45,524 bases of DNA from Paracoccaceae bacterium (GCA_026707935.1 JAPOVX010000218.1:1-45524), one strand, 5' to 3'; shown: positions 1 to 9,333, counted from the first letter of the stretch. The notes: generated by a model not told the origin, from the sequence alone. Made by a program: numbers and translations.

Positions 1-267
1 TGCTATCATGTTGGCCGAACCGAAGGCGATGTCACGACGCGGCTGCGGGATCTCATGCCCATCATTGGACATATCCAGTTTGCCTCGGTCCCGGACCGCG
101 GCCCGCCGGACCGTGGAGAACTGAACTATCGCGAGATCTTCCGCTCGATTTCCGACCTGGGTTGGACCCGACCCCTTGGTGCCGAGTACAGGCCTGTCGG
201 ACAGACAGACCAAAGCCTGGGATGGATGAGCGAATTCTCGTTGCTTCGGTTTGCGCATTTGCCCTGA
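1..267 (+). CDS. hyi: Hydroxypyruvate isomerase family protein, C-terminal part
   Basis: The reading frame is open from the first base and ends in TGA at 265-267, so only the last 88 residues are present. The segment GHIQFASVPDRGPPDRGELN followed by YREIF is the recognisable C-terminal core of the hydroxypyruvate isomerase (Hyi/OtnI) branch of the xylose-isomerase-like TIM barrels. These enzymes interconvert hydroxypyruvate and tartronate semialdehyde, or act on 2-oxo-tetronates, in the cytoplasm. The tail GAEYRPVG also fits that family. A dioxygenase and an inositol dehydrogenase follow, consistent with a carbon-source catabolic neighbourhood. The exact substrate cannot be decided from this fragment. 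Confidence 0.75.
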   Translation, partial: CYHVGRTEGDVTTRLRDLMPIIGHIQFASVPDRGPPDRGELNYREIFRSISDLGWTRPLGAEYRPVGQTDQSLGWMSEFSLLRFAHLP

Positions 268-575
268 TAATGGCCCGACTTGCGGTGGACGTGTGCGGCG
301 CGGCTTTCAGCATGCCGGAACCACGACCCGTAAGGCGAAGGTCAAGAAAAACGCAAGTGTTCTGGTCGACCGCCCTTCCGGCCTCATTTCCCGCTCGACC
401 ACGGCATTCCGCCGTTTCTTCCGCGGTGTCTGCACCATGCGTTTTCCGGCTCATCGAATCCGTGTAAGGCACGATGGTGACTGCAGCCGCCTGGACGGTG
501 TTGCCGGATGCAGTTCGGATTGTTTCGGGCTCGGCGAAAACGGTTCGGGCACTCGCCAACAGGGGAGATAGATCG
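268..575. other. Intergenic stretch between hyi and the TauD-like gene
   Basis: These 308 bases hold no frame with recognisable protein content; the open frames on both strands look like chance frames of GC-rich DNA. The only feature I can support is the ribosome-binding site AGGGGAG at 561-567, eight bases before the GTG start of the next gene. No convincing terminator follows the hyi stop. Confidence 0.5.
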
Positions 576-1433
576 GTGACCGGAATTTCCGTGACCAGGC
601 TGACCCCTTCGATTGGCGCGGAAGTCGCCGGCATTGACCTTGCCGATCCGCCCGACGACGAAACCTGTGACGTTCTCTATCGGCTTTTGATGGAACACCA
701 GGTCATATTTCTCAGGGATCAGTCCATGAGTCCGGCAGCACACATGGCGCTCGCGGAAAACTTCGGGGCGCCTGAACCGCCTCACCCGGTCTATCCTCAC
801 CTCGAAGGTTATCCGTCTATCATGCGACTCGATTTCGGCGGAGATGCAGTTCCCGACACCGACGTGTGGCATACGGACGTGACGTATCGGGGCTCGCCGC
901 CATTTGCATCGGTACTTCATGGCCATACGATTCCGCCCGTCGGCGGCGATACCCTGTGGCTTTCGATGACGGCGGCCTATGAAGGGCTCTCCCCCGGTCT
1001 CAAATCCGACCTTTCCTCGGTCCGATGCGTTCATGACATGGGGGACTTTCGGAACAGTTTCACCAGGGGCGAACCTGACGGACAGGCGTTGGCGCTCGCG
1101 GATGCGCACTCCCGCATGGGAAGCGCCATCCATCCGCTCGTTCGGACGCATCCGGCGACCGGCCGAAAATACCTGTTCTGCAACCCGGGCTTCACGGTCC
1201 ACATCGAGGGAATGACCGCTTCCGACTCGAGGAGTTTCCTCGGTTTCCTGTTCGATCACATCATTCGGCCCGAATACCAGGTCCGTTTTCGATGGACGCG
1301 CGGCGACGTGGCAATCTGGGACAACAGATGTACCATGCATTACGCACTCGGGGATTACGCCCCGCAAAGAAGGATCATGCACCGGATCACGGTCACCGAT
1401 GATCGAAGACTCGAGACCTCTCCTGCGAGATGA
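576..1433 (+). CDS. TauD/TfdA-family 2-oxoglutarate-dependent dioxygenase
   Basis: This is a 285-residue non-haem iron dioxygenase that would couple oxidative decarboxylation of 2-oxoglutarate to hydroxylation of a small substrate (taurine, sulfonate, aryloxyalkanoate or similar). The N-terminal LTPSIGAEVAGIDL motif is typical of the family. The iron-binding facial triad is visible as WHTD (His99, Asp101) and the distal His255 in CTMHYALGD. Arg270 in MHRITV would bind the 2-oxoglutarate carboxylate. The frame is open further upstream to an ATG at 474, but the family N-terminus begins at the GTG at 576, which has AGGGGAG eight bases before it. The gene stands alone and converges on iolG. The substrate is not predictable from sequence; the neighbours give no sulfonate transporter of the TauABC type. 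Confidence 0.85.
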   Translation: MTGISVTRLTPSIGAEVAGIDLADPPDDETCDVLYRLLMEHQVIFLRDQSMSPAAHMALAENFGAPEPPHPVYPHLEGYPSIMRLDFGGDAVPDTDVWHTDVTYRGSPPFASVLHGHTIPPVGGDTLWLSMTAAYEGLSPGLKSDLSSVRCVHDMGDFRNSFTRGEPDGQALALADAHSRMGSAIHPLVRTHPATGRKYLFCNPGFTVHIEGMTASDSRSFLGFLFDHIIRPEYQVRFRWTRGDVAIWDNRCTMHYALGDYAPQRRIMHRITVTDDRRLETSPAR

Positions 1434-1620
1434 GCGCCGCGCCGGAGCTCCGGTTCAGGCCGATTTCATCATTTGGTCGCAGCATTGCGTCGAGGGAACG
1501 GCCCCGGCCCCGGACGGGAACCGGTTGACAGCAGAAAGAACGCCGGTCGGGGCAGCATGCCGGTGCGCGTAATCCCTGATCGACTCCAGCCTGCCGATCG
1601 CCCGTCCGGTCTGCAGTGAA

Positions 1621-2628
1621 TCAGCCGATTTCGTCCACCCTGACAACCCGGCCTTCGGCAACCGATTTCAACGCTGCCTCGGCGAGTACCAACGCTTTCC
1701 GTCCATCCTCGAAGTCTACCTGGACCTGCCGGTTGTTTTCGATTGAATCGACAAAGGCATCGATCTCGGCGTCAAACGCCTCGCGGTAGCGCTCGATAAA
1801 GAACTCCAGGTACGGTTCGGCCGCTTCGACATGGTTTGCCGAAAACCTGCGCATTTCGTTCGGCTTTCGATTCAGGCTCTGGACCATCCCGTCGGTACCC
1901 AGAAGTTCAACGCGCTGGTCGTAACCGTACGTCGACAAGCGCGACGTGTTAATGTGGCATTGCTTTCCGCTGGCCGTGCGCATGATGACCATCGACGTGT
2001 CATGATCGTCAAGTTCATCCATCAGCGCAGGATCGATCAACCTCCCTCCAATGGCAAAAACCTCAACCGGTTCTTCGCCCAACATGAAACGTGCAAGGTC
2101 GAAATCGTGGATCACCATGTCGCGAAACAGGCCTCCCGATTCCGCGCAGTAGGACCTTGGCGGCATGCCAGGATCGCGCGACGTAATGATGACCTGTTGG
2201 AGATCGCCGATTTCACCTGCGGCCGCGGCATCGTGGGCGGCCCGATGGCTCGGATCGAAACGGCGGTTGAAACCGATCTGAATCGGTACGCCCTTGCCCA
2301 CGACCCTTTCGGCGCAGGCATTCACGCGCGCAAGCGAAAGGTCAATCGGCTTTTCGCACAACACTGGCTTGCCGGCAGCGACGGCGGCTTCAATGTAGTC
2401 CGCGTGGGTCGGTGTCACCGTCGCGATCAGAACCGCGTCCACATCGTCTGAAGAAAACACGGATTCGGGATTCTCCGCGGCGGAGATCCCGTGCGTTTCG
2501 GCAACGTCTTCTGCTGACGGTGCGTGGATATCGTAAACGGTCGCGAGGCGAGCGCGCGGGTGGGCCGCAATGTTGGAGGCGTGCATCCGCCCGATCCGGC
2601 CGCAGCCGAGAACCGCGATTTTGAGCAT
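1621..2628 (-). CDS. iolG: Inositol 2-dehydrogenase (Gfo/Idh/MocA family)
   Basis: This 335-residue cytoplasmic NAD-dependent sugar dehydrogenase would oxidise myo-inositol (or a related cyclitol) to 2-keto-inositol. The Rossmann motif GCGRIG is at residues 8-13. CEKP at 91-94 carries the catalytic lysine, followed by the IolG-like GFNRRFD (119-125) and DMVIHDFDLARF (from 170), whose Asp and His match the active-site pair of inositol dehydrogenases. Length agrees with the family. I choose the ATG at 2628 because GGGAGAACGAAC precedes it and the Rossmann fold starts immediately; an in-frame ATG at 2661 has no such site. No other iol genes are in the window. It could be a scyllo-inositol or related dehydrogenase, but the iolG-like motifs make the present call likely. 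Confidence 0.82.
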   Translation of the reverse strand: MLKIAVLGCGRIGRMHASNIAAHPRARLATVYDIHAPSAEDVAETHGISAAENPESVFSSDDVDAVLIATVTPTHADYIEAAVAAGKPVLCEKPIDLSLARVNACAERVVGKGVPIQIGFNRRFDPSHRAAHDAAAAGEIGDLQQVIITSRDPGMPPRSYCAESGGLFRDMVIHDFDLARFMLGEEPVEVFAIGGRLIDPALMDELDDHDTSMVIMRTASGKQCHINTSRLSTYGYDQRVELLGTDGMVQSLNRKPNEMRRFSANHVEAAEPYLEFFIERYREAFDAEIDAFVDSIENNRQVQVDFEDGRKALVLAEAALKSVAEGRVVRVDEIG

Positions 2629-3690
2629 GTTCGTTCTCCCTGTTTCGCCCGCAAGCTTCATTGCAATTTGATCGAACTGTCAATCGCCACACTGCCGTGG
2701 CGTGAAAATCAAGTGGTCCGGCGATCAATTTGAAGAGGATTTTCCGGTCATCAACGCACGCGCATCTGACAACAATCCATTTACCCCGTGTCTGCCGGAC
2801 AACAGCGTCGATGCCAGTATCCCAGATTTCGAATCCTGTGGGGAAAACCCTGCTCCGCAGGGCTGGTTGCCGCACGCCAACTGTGCACTGATTTCGCAAA
2901 CCAAGAGCCCAGGCACGGCTTGGCCCGATAAAATCCCTGCATGTACCGGCAGGCCGATCGTCGCTTTCCGCCATTCGATGCAGAGGATCGGCGGCGACGG
3001 GATATTTGGATGTGCCTGGCGGAACCACCAAGGGCGCGTTCCTGATCGCAGGCGGTCGCGCGCGTAGCAAATGGGCTGTTGGCGGACCCGTCTGCGACGG
3101 TTGGCCTGTCAACCACGTAACAGGCGACCCCGAACCGGCACGATCACCCGGCCGCGCCCGGGGATGGCGAAACCGGACACTGCGCGCGCAACATGATGCG
3201 CGCGCCGGGCGAGGGTGATGCGCTTTTTCAGCAGAACCATCACGGGGTCTGGCGCTCGAACGACTGACGACGCAGCTGGGACGACATAAACGCCGGCACG
3301 TCGGATGGACTGTTCCCCTGCCGGCACCCCGAGAATTCCCGCGTTTGCGGCCGTGCGCTTCATGAGCCGCATTCAAACCGGAAAAGAACCGATGCACATG
3401 CAGAAGATTCGACGACCGCCAGCAGACGAAATCAGCCTGGCTGACCCTCCACCGGCAGGGCGGACCCGAAGAGAAGGTCCCGGGTCGGCCATGGCGATGA
3501 AGCGCCGTGTTGCAACGACCGCTCAAGAAGATCGCGAGATGCGAAATGCCTCGCGCGCCGCGCGGGAGAACAGCGGACTCGAAAATCATTTGGGAAATCC
3601 AGCCCGGAACGACGGTAGCACGCTCCCCAGATCGCCTGCGATTATCCGTTCTGCAGATCTCGGCCGCGCGACCCTCCCCGACCCGTGCCG
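2629..3690. other. One-kilobase region with no supportable gene
   Basis: This stretch lies between the divergent iolG start and the end of the ABC ATPase gene. Frames open on both strands, some over 300 bases, but their translations are arginine/proline-rich chance sequence with no family motif, no consistent codon bias and no ribosome-binding site. I see no tRNA and no tidy repeat. The iolG promoter must lie in its left end. The rest may be decayed sequence or an unrecognised non-coding RNA. Confidence 0.4.
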
Positions 3691-5340
3691 TCACGTCGTC
3701 GCGGATTCACCGATGTTGTCGACGCCGCGTTCCTCCAGGAGCGTGGTCAGCCAGTCCGGATCCATTTCCGGTACCGAAGACAGCAACAGGTCCGTGTAGG
3801 GATGGTGCGGCGGTTTGAACATTTCATCCTTCGGACCCTGCTCGACGACCTGGCCCTGCTTCATCACCACCACCTCGTCGGCGATTGAACGCACCGTGGC
3901 GAGGTCGTGGGTGATGAACATGTAGGCAAGGTTGAGTTCCTGCTGCAGCCGGTCGAGCAGTTTCAGGATGCCTTCCGCCACCAACTGGTCCAGGGCGCTC
4001 GTTACCTCGTCGCAGATAATGAAGGTCGGATCGGCCGCAAGCGACCGGGCAATTCCAACCCGCTGCTTTTGGCCGCCGGAGAGCTCCGGTGGATAGCGGC
4101 CGTAGAACTTCGAAGGATCCAGCTCGATCATGTCGAGCAACTCGTCCACCCGGTTCTTCAGATCGGTTCCCCTCAGGCCCCCGTAAAACTCCGCAGGCCG
4201 GCCGATGATGTCACCGATGCGGACCTTGGGATTGAGGGCCGTGTCGGCCATCTGGTAAATCATCTGGGCTTGCCGAAGCTGATCCTTGGTGCGTGAAAGA
4301 TAATTGGCGGGAAGTTCCTCTCCCTGGAACAGGATGCGGCCACTCAGGGGCGGCAGCAGGCCGGTGATGCACCGGGCTGCCGTGGACTTGCCGGAGCCGG
4401 ATTCACCCACCACGGCAACCGTCATGCCCGCGTGGACGTCAAAGGATACGTCTTCGAGAACTTTCACCGGTCCATATGCCGCATCGATGTTTTCAACCGC
4501 AACGACGGGCACGGCATCACCGCCCGGCCGCGGCTTCTGCTTGCGCTGGAAGCTGCGGACGGCCCACAGGCTCTTGGTGTAGTCCTCCTGCGGGTTCTCG
4601 AGCATCGACTTGGTGTCGGCCTCCTCGACCTGGTCGCCCTTCAGCAGCACCTTGATCACGTCCGCCATCTGCGCCACGACGGCGAGATCATGCGTGATGT
4701 AGATCGCGGCCGTGTTGAACTGGTCGACGATATCGCGAATTGCGGCAAGGACCTCGATCTGCGTGGTCACGTCCAGTGCGGTCGTGGGTTCGTCGAAAAT
4801 GATCAGGTCCGGCCGGCAGGACATGGCCATCGCCGTCATTGCCCGTTGCAGCTGCCCGCCGGAAACCTGGTGCGGGTAACGGAATCCGATCTCCCGCGGG
4901 TTGGGAAGGCGCAGGCGATGGTAGAGTTCCATCGCGTCCTCCTGGCTTTCCATGCGCTTGCGGATGCGATAATGGACCGGCGCTTCGGTATGCTGGTCGA
5001 TCAGCTTGTGGGCTGGATTGAAAGAGGCCGCTGCGGATTGCGCGACATAGGCGATCCGTGAACCGCGCAAACGTCGCCGGTCCGTCTCCGTTGTTGTCGT
5101 CAGTTCCAGGCCGTCGAATTCGACCGAACCTCCGGAAATCCGGCACCCGTCGCGCGCAAAGCCCATGGCGGCCAGCCCGATGGTCGACTTTCCCGCGCCG
5201 GATTCGCCGATCAGCCCCATGACTTCGCCACGCCGCAGAACCAGGTCCACACCGTGAACGATTTCGAACCATTTCTCGTCGGCATAGGCCTCGATCCGGA
5301 GACCCTCGACCTTGAGAAGGACGTTACCCTTTTCTGCCAT
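3691..5340 (-). CDS. ABC importer ATPase, two nucleotide-binding domains fused (peptide/nickel class)
   Basis: The 549-residue protein contains two complete ATPase domains, equivalent to DppD and DppF joined in one chain. Domain 1 has Walker A GESGAGKST (45-53), signature SGGQ (160-163), Walker B LIIFDEP (179-185) and the H-loop His217. Domain 2 has Walker A GESGSGKST (312-320), signature SGGQKQR (421-427) and Walker B FIICDE (440-445). The tail PHHPYTDLLL is the characteristic C-terminal element of oligopeptide-type ATPases. It would sit on the cytoplasmic face and drive the two permeases encoded immediately upstream (gap 5 bp) in the same minus-strand operon. The fused form is well known in alphaproteobacterial peptide, glutathione or opine-type importers. 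The substrate is unknown. Confidence 0.93.
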   Translation of the reverse strand: MAEKGNVLLKVEGLRIEAYADEKWFEIVHGVDLVLRRGEVMGLIGESGAGKSTIGLAAMGFARDGCRISGGSVEFDGLELTTTTETDRRRLRGSRIAYVAQSAAASFNPAHKLIDQHTEAPVHYRIRKRMESQEDAMELYHRLRLPNPREIGFRYPHQVSGGQLQRAMTAMAMSCRPDLIIFDEPTTALDVTTQIEVLAAIRDIVDQFNTAAIYITHDLAVVAQMADVIKVLLKGDQVEEADTKSMLENPQEDYTKSLWAVRSFQRKQKPRPGGDAVPVVAVENIDAAYGPVKVLEDVSFDVHAGMTVAVVGESGSGKSTAARCITGLLPPLSGRILFQGEELPANYLSRTKDQLRQAQMIYQMADTALNPKVRIGDIIGRPAEFYGGLRGTDLKNRVDELLDMIELDPSKFYGRYPPELSGGQKQRVGIARSLAADPTFIICDEVTSALDQLVAEGILKLLDRLQQELNLAYMFITHDLATVRSIADEVVVMKQGQVVEQGPKDEMFKPPHHPYTDLLLSSVPEMDPDWLTTLLEERGVDNIGESATT

Positions 5341-5345
5341 GTCGA

Positions 5346-6407
5346 TTACTCCTTCAGGCCGGTCGAGCGGAACAGCATCCAGTCGACGACCATGTTGACA
5401 GCCACCGTCAGCAAAGCGATCGCGCCTGCGGGGATCAGCGGAGTGAGTTCACCGAACGAGATGAGCGTCGCGTTTTCCCGCACCATCGATCCCCAGTCGG
5501 CCGTCGGGGGCTGGATGCCCAATCCGAGGAAAGACAGCCCCGCGACAAGCAGGAACACGAAACAGAATTCGAGCCCGAACTCGGCAATCAGCGGCGCCGT
5601 CGAGTTCGGAAGGATTTCCTTTCGGATCAGGTACCACATCCCTTCGCCCCGCAGCTTGGCGGCTTCGATGTAGTCCATGACGACGACATTTCCGGCTACG
5701 GCCCGCGTCAGGCGGTAGACCCGCGGCGAGTAGATTACGCCGATGATGATCACCAGGATAACGAGGTTCGTGCCGAAGATGCTGAGCAGGAGCAGTGCAA
5801 AGATGAGCGACGGAATCGACATGACCACATCGATCACCCGGCCCATGATCTGGTCGAACCAGCCCTGCTTGACGGCGGCGATCATGCCGAGGAGAGCGCC
5901 GATGACGAATGCGATCGACGTGGCAACCAGCGCAAGCCCGACGGTATTCCGCGCACCGTAGACAAGTCTGCTGAACATGTCGCGGCCAAGCTGGTCGGCG
6001 CCAAGCAGCATCTGTTCGTCGGCCGGGGCAAAGGACTGCGAGATGACTTCGGCCTCGCCGTATGGCGCGATCACCGGCGCGAAGATTCCAAGGACAGCGT
6101 AGGTGAAGATCACGAACATCCCGAAGGCCGCCGTCAGCGGCGCTGTCCGCAGCGCCCGCGCCGTGTGCGGCCCGGAGATGATGATCAGGAATTCGCGGAA
6201 CGAATAGGCCGTCCCGGCGGCAAGGGCCAGAAGCCCGGCGGCTATGGTAACGGCCCAAAGCGCATCCTCGCCTCCGACAATCCCCATGACGAACGACGCG
6301 AGGGTGAGGGAGAAAAGCAGCAGGAAGGCTTCACGCTGCCTGAAATGGGCTGCAAGGCAGGAACCGCTGATGAGCAGGGCGTAGTAACCGATGACAAAGT
6401 AATTCAT
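5346..6407 (-). CDS. ABC transporter permease, DppC-like, with extra N-terminal membrane segments
   Basis: This 353-residue inner-membrane permease has the DppC/OppC core from about residue 85. That core includes the periplasmic LGADQLGRDMFSRLVYGAR motif and the C-terminal EAA-type loop near EAAKLRGEGM. Before the core are about 75 residues with two to three additional hydrophobic segments, which ordinary DppC proteins lack. The extension looks genuine: the ATG at 6407 has GGGAG ten bases upstream, the gap to the preceding permease gene is only 12 bp, and no good internal start lies at the core. The protein would pair with the DppB-like permease upstream and the fused ATPase downstream. Confidence 0.9.
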   Translation of the reverse strand: MNYFVIGYYALLISGSCLAAHFRQREAFLLLFSLTLASFVMGIVGGEDALWAVTIAAGLLALAAGTAYSFREFLIIISGPHTARALRTAPLTAAFGMFVIFTYAVLGIFAPVIAPYGEAEVISQSFAPADEQMLLGADQLGRDMFSRLVYGARNTVGLALVATSIAFVIGALLGMIAAVKQGWFDQIMGRVIDVVMSIPSLIFALLLLSIFGTNLVILVIIIGVIYSPRVYRLTRAVAGNVVVMDYIEAAKLRGEGMWYLIRKEILPNSTAPLIAEFGLEFCFVFLLVAGLSFLGLGIQPPTADWGSMVRENATLISFGELTPLIPAGAIALLTVAVNMVVDWMLFRSTGLKE

Positions 6408-6419
6408 GACGGTCGCTCC

Positions 6420-7376
6420 CTACTTCGGATGACGCAGGCGCGGATTGGTAAGGATCGCTCCCACATCCGCCGCGAGGTTGAGGAGGATGAACGTCGCCGC
6501 GAAGATCAGGCAGCAGGCCTGCACCACGGGGAAGTCCCGTTTTGTTACAGCGTCAACCAGGAGTTGGCCGATCCCCGGGTAAACGAAAACGACCTCCACG
6601 AGAACGACACCGGTGATGAGATAGGCAAGGTTGAGTGCCACGACGTTGATGATCGGTGCCAAGGCGTTGGGAAGTGCGTGCAGCGTGATCACTTTCCAGC
6701 CCGGCGCCCCCTTGAGGCGGGCCATCTCGATATAGGGTGACGCGAGCAGATTGATGATTGCCGCACGGGTCATCCGCATCATGTGTGCGACAACGACCAG
6801 GACCATGGTCAACGCCGGCAGAAACGTTCGTTCCAGAAGCTCGAAAAATGACATGTTTTCGCTCAAGCTGGCGATGGAAGGAAACCAGCCCGTCTGGACC
6901 GAAAAGTAGAGGATCAGGATGTAGCCGAGGAAGAATTCCGGCGACGAGATCGAGGTCAGCGTTGCGACGTTGGCCACACGGTCGAAAATGGAGTTTCGGA
7001 GCAATGCGACGATAATTCCGAGTATGATCGCGACGGGAACCGCGATGACCGCGGCGTAAGCCGCAAGGAACAGGGTATTCGCGAACCGCGCACCGATCAC
7101 CTCGGAAACCGGTTGCTGGTTGAGAAGGGAGACACCGAAATCTCCGACAACGGCGCCAGCCAGCCAACTCATGTAGCGAACGGGCGCAGAGCGGTCGAGG
7201 CCGAGTTCCTTGCGCAAGGCGGCCAGTGTCTCGTCCGTCGCTCCCTGGCCGAGAACCGCCTGCGCGATGTCTCCCGGCAACAGTTCGACCGCACCGAAGA
7301 TCAGGGCGGAAATCACAAGCAGTGTCACAAGGCCCAGGCCGAGCCGCAACAGGATGATTCGACCTACGTCAGCCAT
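6420..7376 (-). CDS. ABC transporter permease, DppB-like
   Basis: This is a 318-residue inner-membrane permease of the peptide/nickel class. It shows the N-terminal helix, the LPGDIAQAVLG loop, the long periplasmic stretch with LGLDRSAPVRYMSW, and the cytoplasmic coupling loop around YIEMARLKGAPGWKV. Its C-terminus VQACCLIFAATFILLN is typical of DppB. The start is well supported by CGGAGG before the ATG at 7376. It is the first gene of the three-gene minus-strand operon and faces the binding-protein gene across a 287-bp divergent region. Confidence 0.92.
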   Translation of the reverse strand: MADVGRIILLRLGLGLVTLLVISALIFGAVELLPGDIAQAVLGQGATDETLAALRKELGLDRSAPVRYMSWLAGAVVGDFGVSLLNQQPVSEVIGARFANTLFLAAYAAVIAVPVAIILGIIVALLRNSIFDRVANVATLTSISSPEFFLGYILILYFSVQTGWFPSIASLSENMSFFELLERTFLPALTMVLVVVAHMMRMTRAAIINLLASPYIEMARLKGAPGWKVITLHALPNALAPIINVVALNLAYLITGVVLVEVVFVYPGIGQLLVDAVTKRDFPVVQACCLIFAATFILLNLAADVGAILTNPRLRHPK

Positions 7377-7663
7377 CGTGTCCTCCGTATGCCCTGGTTA
7401 CCCGAGTTCGAGGTGGATTGCATTCGATCGTTCGCGATGAAGGCGCAGGCGGGCCAACCCGGAATCCGGGCGTGCATGTCGTTTCTCTGGCCGACGACCA
7501 CAAGGTTCCACGTTGTGCCGCAAGCAATCCCCCCGGTAGGCCAGCGCAAATCGGAACCGGCCCGATAACCTCGAATATGATCGAAAAACGTTTGTTCGCA
7601 AGTGGAATTTTCTGTACTCTCGGCGCACGCATCCAATTTTCAGGACAAAGGAGCACCGTGCCA
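7377..7663. promoter_or_regulatory. Divergent promoter region of the peptide-type importer
   Basis: This region separates the permease operon on the minus strand from the binding-protein gene on the plus strand, so both promoters must lie here. A weak sigma70-like pair TTGTTC (7592-7597) and TACTCT (7615-7620), spaced 17 bases, points towards the binding-protein gene; each hexamer matches consensus at only three positions, so this is a suggestion. AAGGAG at 7648-7653 is the ribosome-binding site for the binding protein. I see no clear operator palindrome. Confidence 0.4.
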
Positions 7664-9271
7664 ATGTCGAATGCAGAAATTTCCAACGTCGTGAAACGCA
7701 TAACGGCTGCCGGTCGGCGGAACAGAATTTCCCGCCGCGAGTTCATGGTCGAGGCCACGGCCGCCGGAATGACCATTGCCGCCGCGTCTTCCCTCTGGGC
7801 CAGCAATGCCGCGGCGGAAACCCCGAAACAGGGTGGGACGTACCGGCTTGGCCTGCATGACGGGAACACGGCCGACCAGATGGATCCGGGCAGGTACCAG
7901 AGCGTCGGCGAGATCCAGCTTGCCCATACCCACCGCAGCTACCTGACCGAGATCACGGCAGATAACGGGCTCGGCGGAGACATGGCCGATTCGTGGAGCG
8001 CCACGCCTGACGCAAAGGTCTGGACCTTCGAATTGAACACGGACGCCACCTTCCAGGACGGCCGGAAATTCACGGCCAACGATGCCATCGCGTCGCTGAA
8101 CCATCACCGTGGCGAGAACACAACATCAGCGGCGAAACCGCTGCTCGAGAGCGTGACGGACATTCGCGCGGACGGCGATCACACGATCGTCATCGAACTG
8201 AACCAGGGCTTCGCCGACCTGCCGTGGGTGATGACCGACTACCACCTGGCCATGTTGCCTGCCAACGAAGACGGTACGATCGAGTGGGATACCGGCGTCG
8301 GTGCAGGACCCTACCGGATCGAAAACCATGATCCGGGAGTTTCTACCAACCTCGTTCGGCATGACGGTTGGCACCGGGAAGGCGCTTACTTCGACTCGAT
8401 CGAAATCACCATCCTCAATGACCCGAATGCGCGGCAGACGGCGCTTGTCACGGGAGCCGTCGACGCAATCTCCTCGGTCGACCTCAAGACCCTCGCGCTC
8501 TTGAGCCGCAGCCGCGATGTCGATGTTGAAAACGTGCCGAGCGGATCCGCAATCACGCTGCCGATGTTCTGCGACCACCCGCCGTACGACAACGTCGATG
8601 TGCGTCTGGCGCTGAAGCACGCGATCGACCGCGAGGAAATCGTGGAAAAGATCCTGTTCGGAACTGGAACCCCCGGCAACGATTTCCACGTTTCTCCCAA
8701 CATGCCCTACTGGCCGGATATCGAGCAGCGGAAATACGATCCCGACCAGGCGAAATTCCATCTGAAGCAGGCGGGCATGGATGAACTCAACGTGGAGCTT
8801 TCCGCGGCGGACAGCGTGCTTCCCGGAGCGGTCGACATGGTGGTTCTCTACAGCGAGCAGGCAAAGAAGGCCGGCATCAATATCAAGCCGGTCCGCGAGC
8901 CGAACGACAGCTACTGGGCGGATGTCTGGCTGAAGAAACCGTTTGTCTTCGTGAAGTGGGGCGCACGCCCGACTCCGGACAACATGTTCACGCTGGCCTA
9001 CAGTGCAGATGCCGCATGGAACGAAGCGCACTGGAAAAATGACCGCTTCAACGAATTGCTGCTGCTCGCCAAGGCGGAACTCGACGAGACCCTGAGAGCC
9101 GAGATGTACCGCGAGATGTGCCAGATCGCCCGTGACGACGGAGGCACGATCATTCCGCTCTTCGTCAACTTCGTTTACGCCCGGCGGTCGAATGTTCGCC
9201 GGGGGGAAAGCCTGGCCGCGAGCTGGGAATGCGATGGCGCCAGGTCCGCACATCGCTGGTGGTTTGCCTGA
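7664..9271 (+). CDS. Tat-exported substrate-binding protein of a peptide-type ABC importer (SBP family 5)
   Basis: The protein has 535 residues. It begins with a cytoplasmic lead and a twin-arginine signal SRREFM, then a hydrophobic stretch rich in Ala and an AAAETP cleavage-like end around residue 50. The mature part shows the family-5 features: KQGGTYRLGL at its start, a W-rich SWSATPDAKVWTFEL region, and a late MYREMCQIARDDGGTIIPLF segment. It would bind a peptide-like or other small ligand in the periplasm and hand it to the divergently encoded permeases. The ATG at 7664 (or the GTG two codons earlier) follows AAGGAG; the frame is open much further upstream but without family content. The ligand is not predictable. 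Confidence 0.9.
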   Translation: MSNAEISNVVKRITAAGRRNRISRREFMVEATAAGMTIAAASSLWASNAAAETPKQGGTYRLGLHDGNTADQMDPGRYQSVGEIQLAHTHRSYLTEITADNGLGGDMADSWSATPDAKVWTFELNTDATFQDGRKFTANDAIASLNHHRGENTTSAAKPLLESVTDIRADGDHTIVIELNQGFADLPWVMTDYHLAMLPANEDGTIEWDTGVGAGPYRIENHDPGVSTNLVRHDGWHREGAYFDSIEITILNDPNARQTALVTGAVDAISSVDLKTLALLSRSRDVDVENVPSGSAITLPMFCDHPPYDNVDVRLALKHAIDREEIVEKILFGTGTPGNDFHVSPNMPYWPDIEQRKYDPDQAKFHLKQAGMDELNVELSAADSVLPGAVDMVVLYSEQAKKAGINIKPVREPNDSYWADVWLKKPFVFVKWGARPTPDNMFTLAYSADAAWNEAHWKNDRFNELLLLAKAELDETLRAEMYREMCQIARDDGGTIIPLFVNFVYARRSNVRRGESLAASWECDGARSAHRWWFA

Positions 9272-9274
9272 TCC

Positions 9275-9333
9275 CGGGACTTAGTCCCGACGTCGCCATG
9301 AATGCTTCGGCAGTGATTTCTGCCGGGCATTCA
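9275..9333 (+). terminator. Two hairpins after the binding-protein gene
   Basis: Directly after the stop codon is CGGGAC-TTA-GTCCCG (9275-9289), a perfect six-base stem. It is followed by a longer structure, TGAATGC (9299-9305) pairing with GCATTCA (9327-9333), with an inner CGGCAG/CTGCCG stem. Neither is followed by a T-run, so this is a terminator-like or mRNA-stabilising structure, not a textbook intrinsic terminator. Confidence 0.5.

Noticed and set aside
384..1382. Long open frame on the minus strand opposite the TauD-like gene
   Set aside because: Its translation has no family motif, and the plus strand carries a complete dioxygenase with its iron-binding residues; this is a shadow frame of GC-rich coding DNA.
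1442..1453. Twelve-base palindrome CCGGAGCTCCGG between convergent genes
   Set aside because: It has no loop and no T-run and is of a length expected by chance in GC-rich DNA; not enough to call a terminator or operator.
2390..3694. 434-codon minus-strand frame overlapping iolG and the gap after it
   Set aside because: It is rich in Arg, Pro and Ser, has no motif and no ribosome-binding site, and half of it lies inside iolG in another frame.
7418..7663. N-terminal extension of the binding protein
   Set aside because: The frame is open, but the twin-arginine signal must be near the N-terminus and AAGGAG lies just before 7664; the extension is leader DNA.
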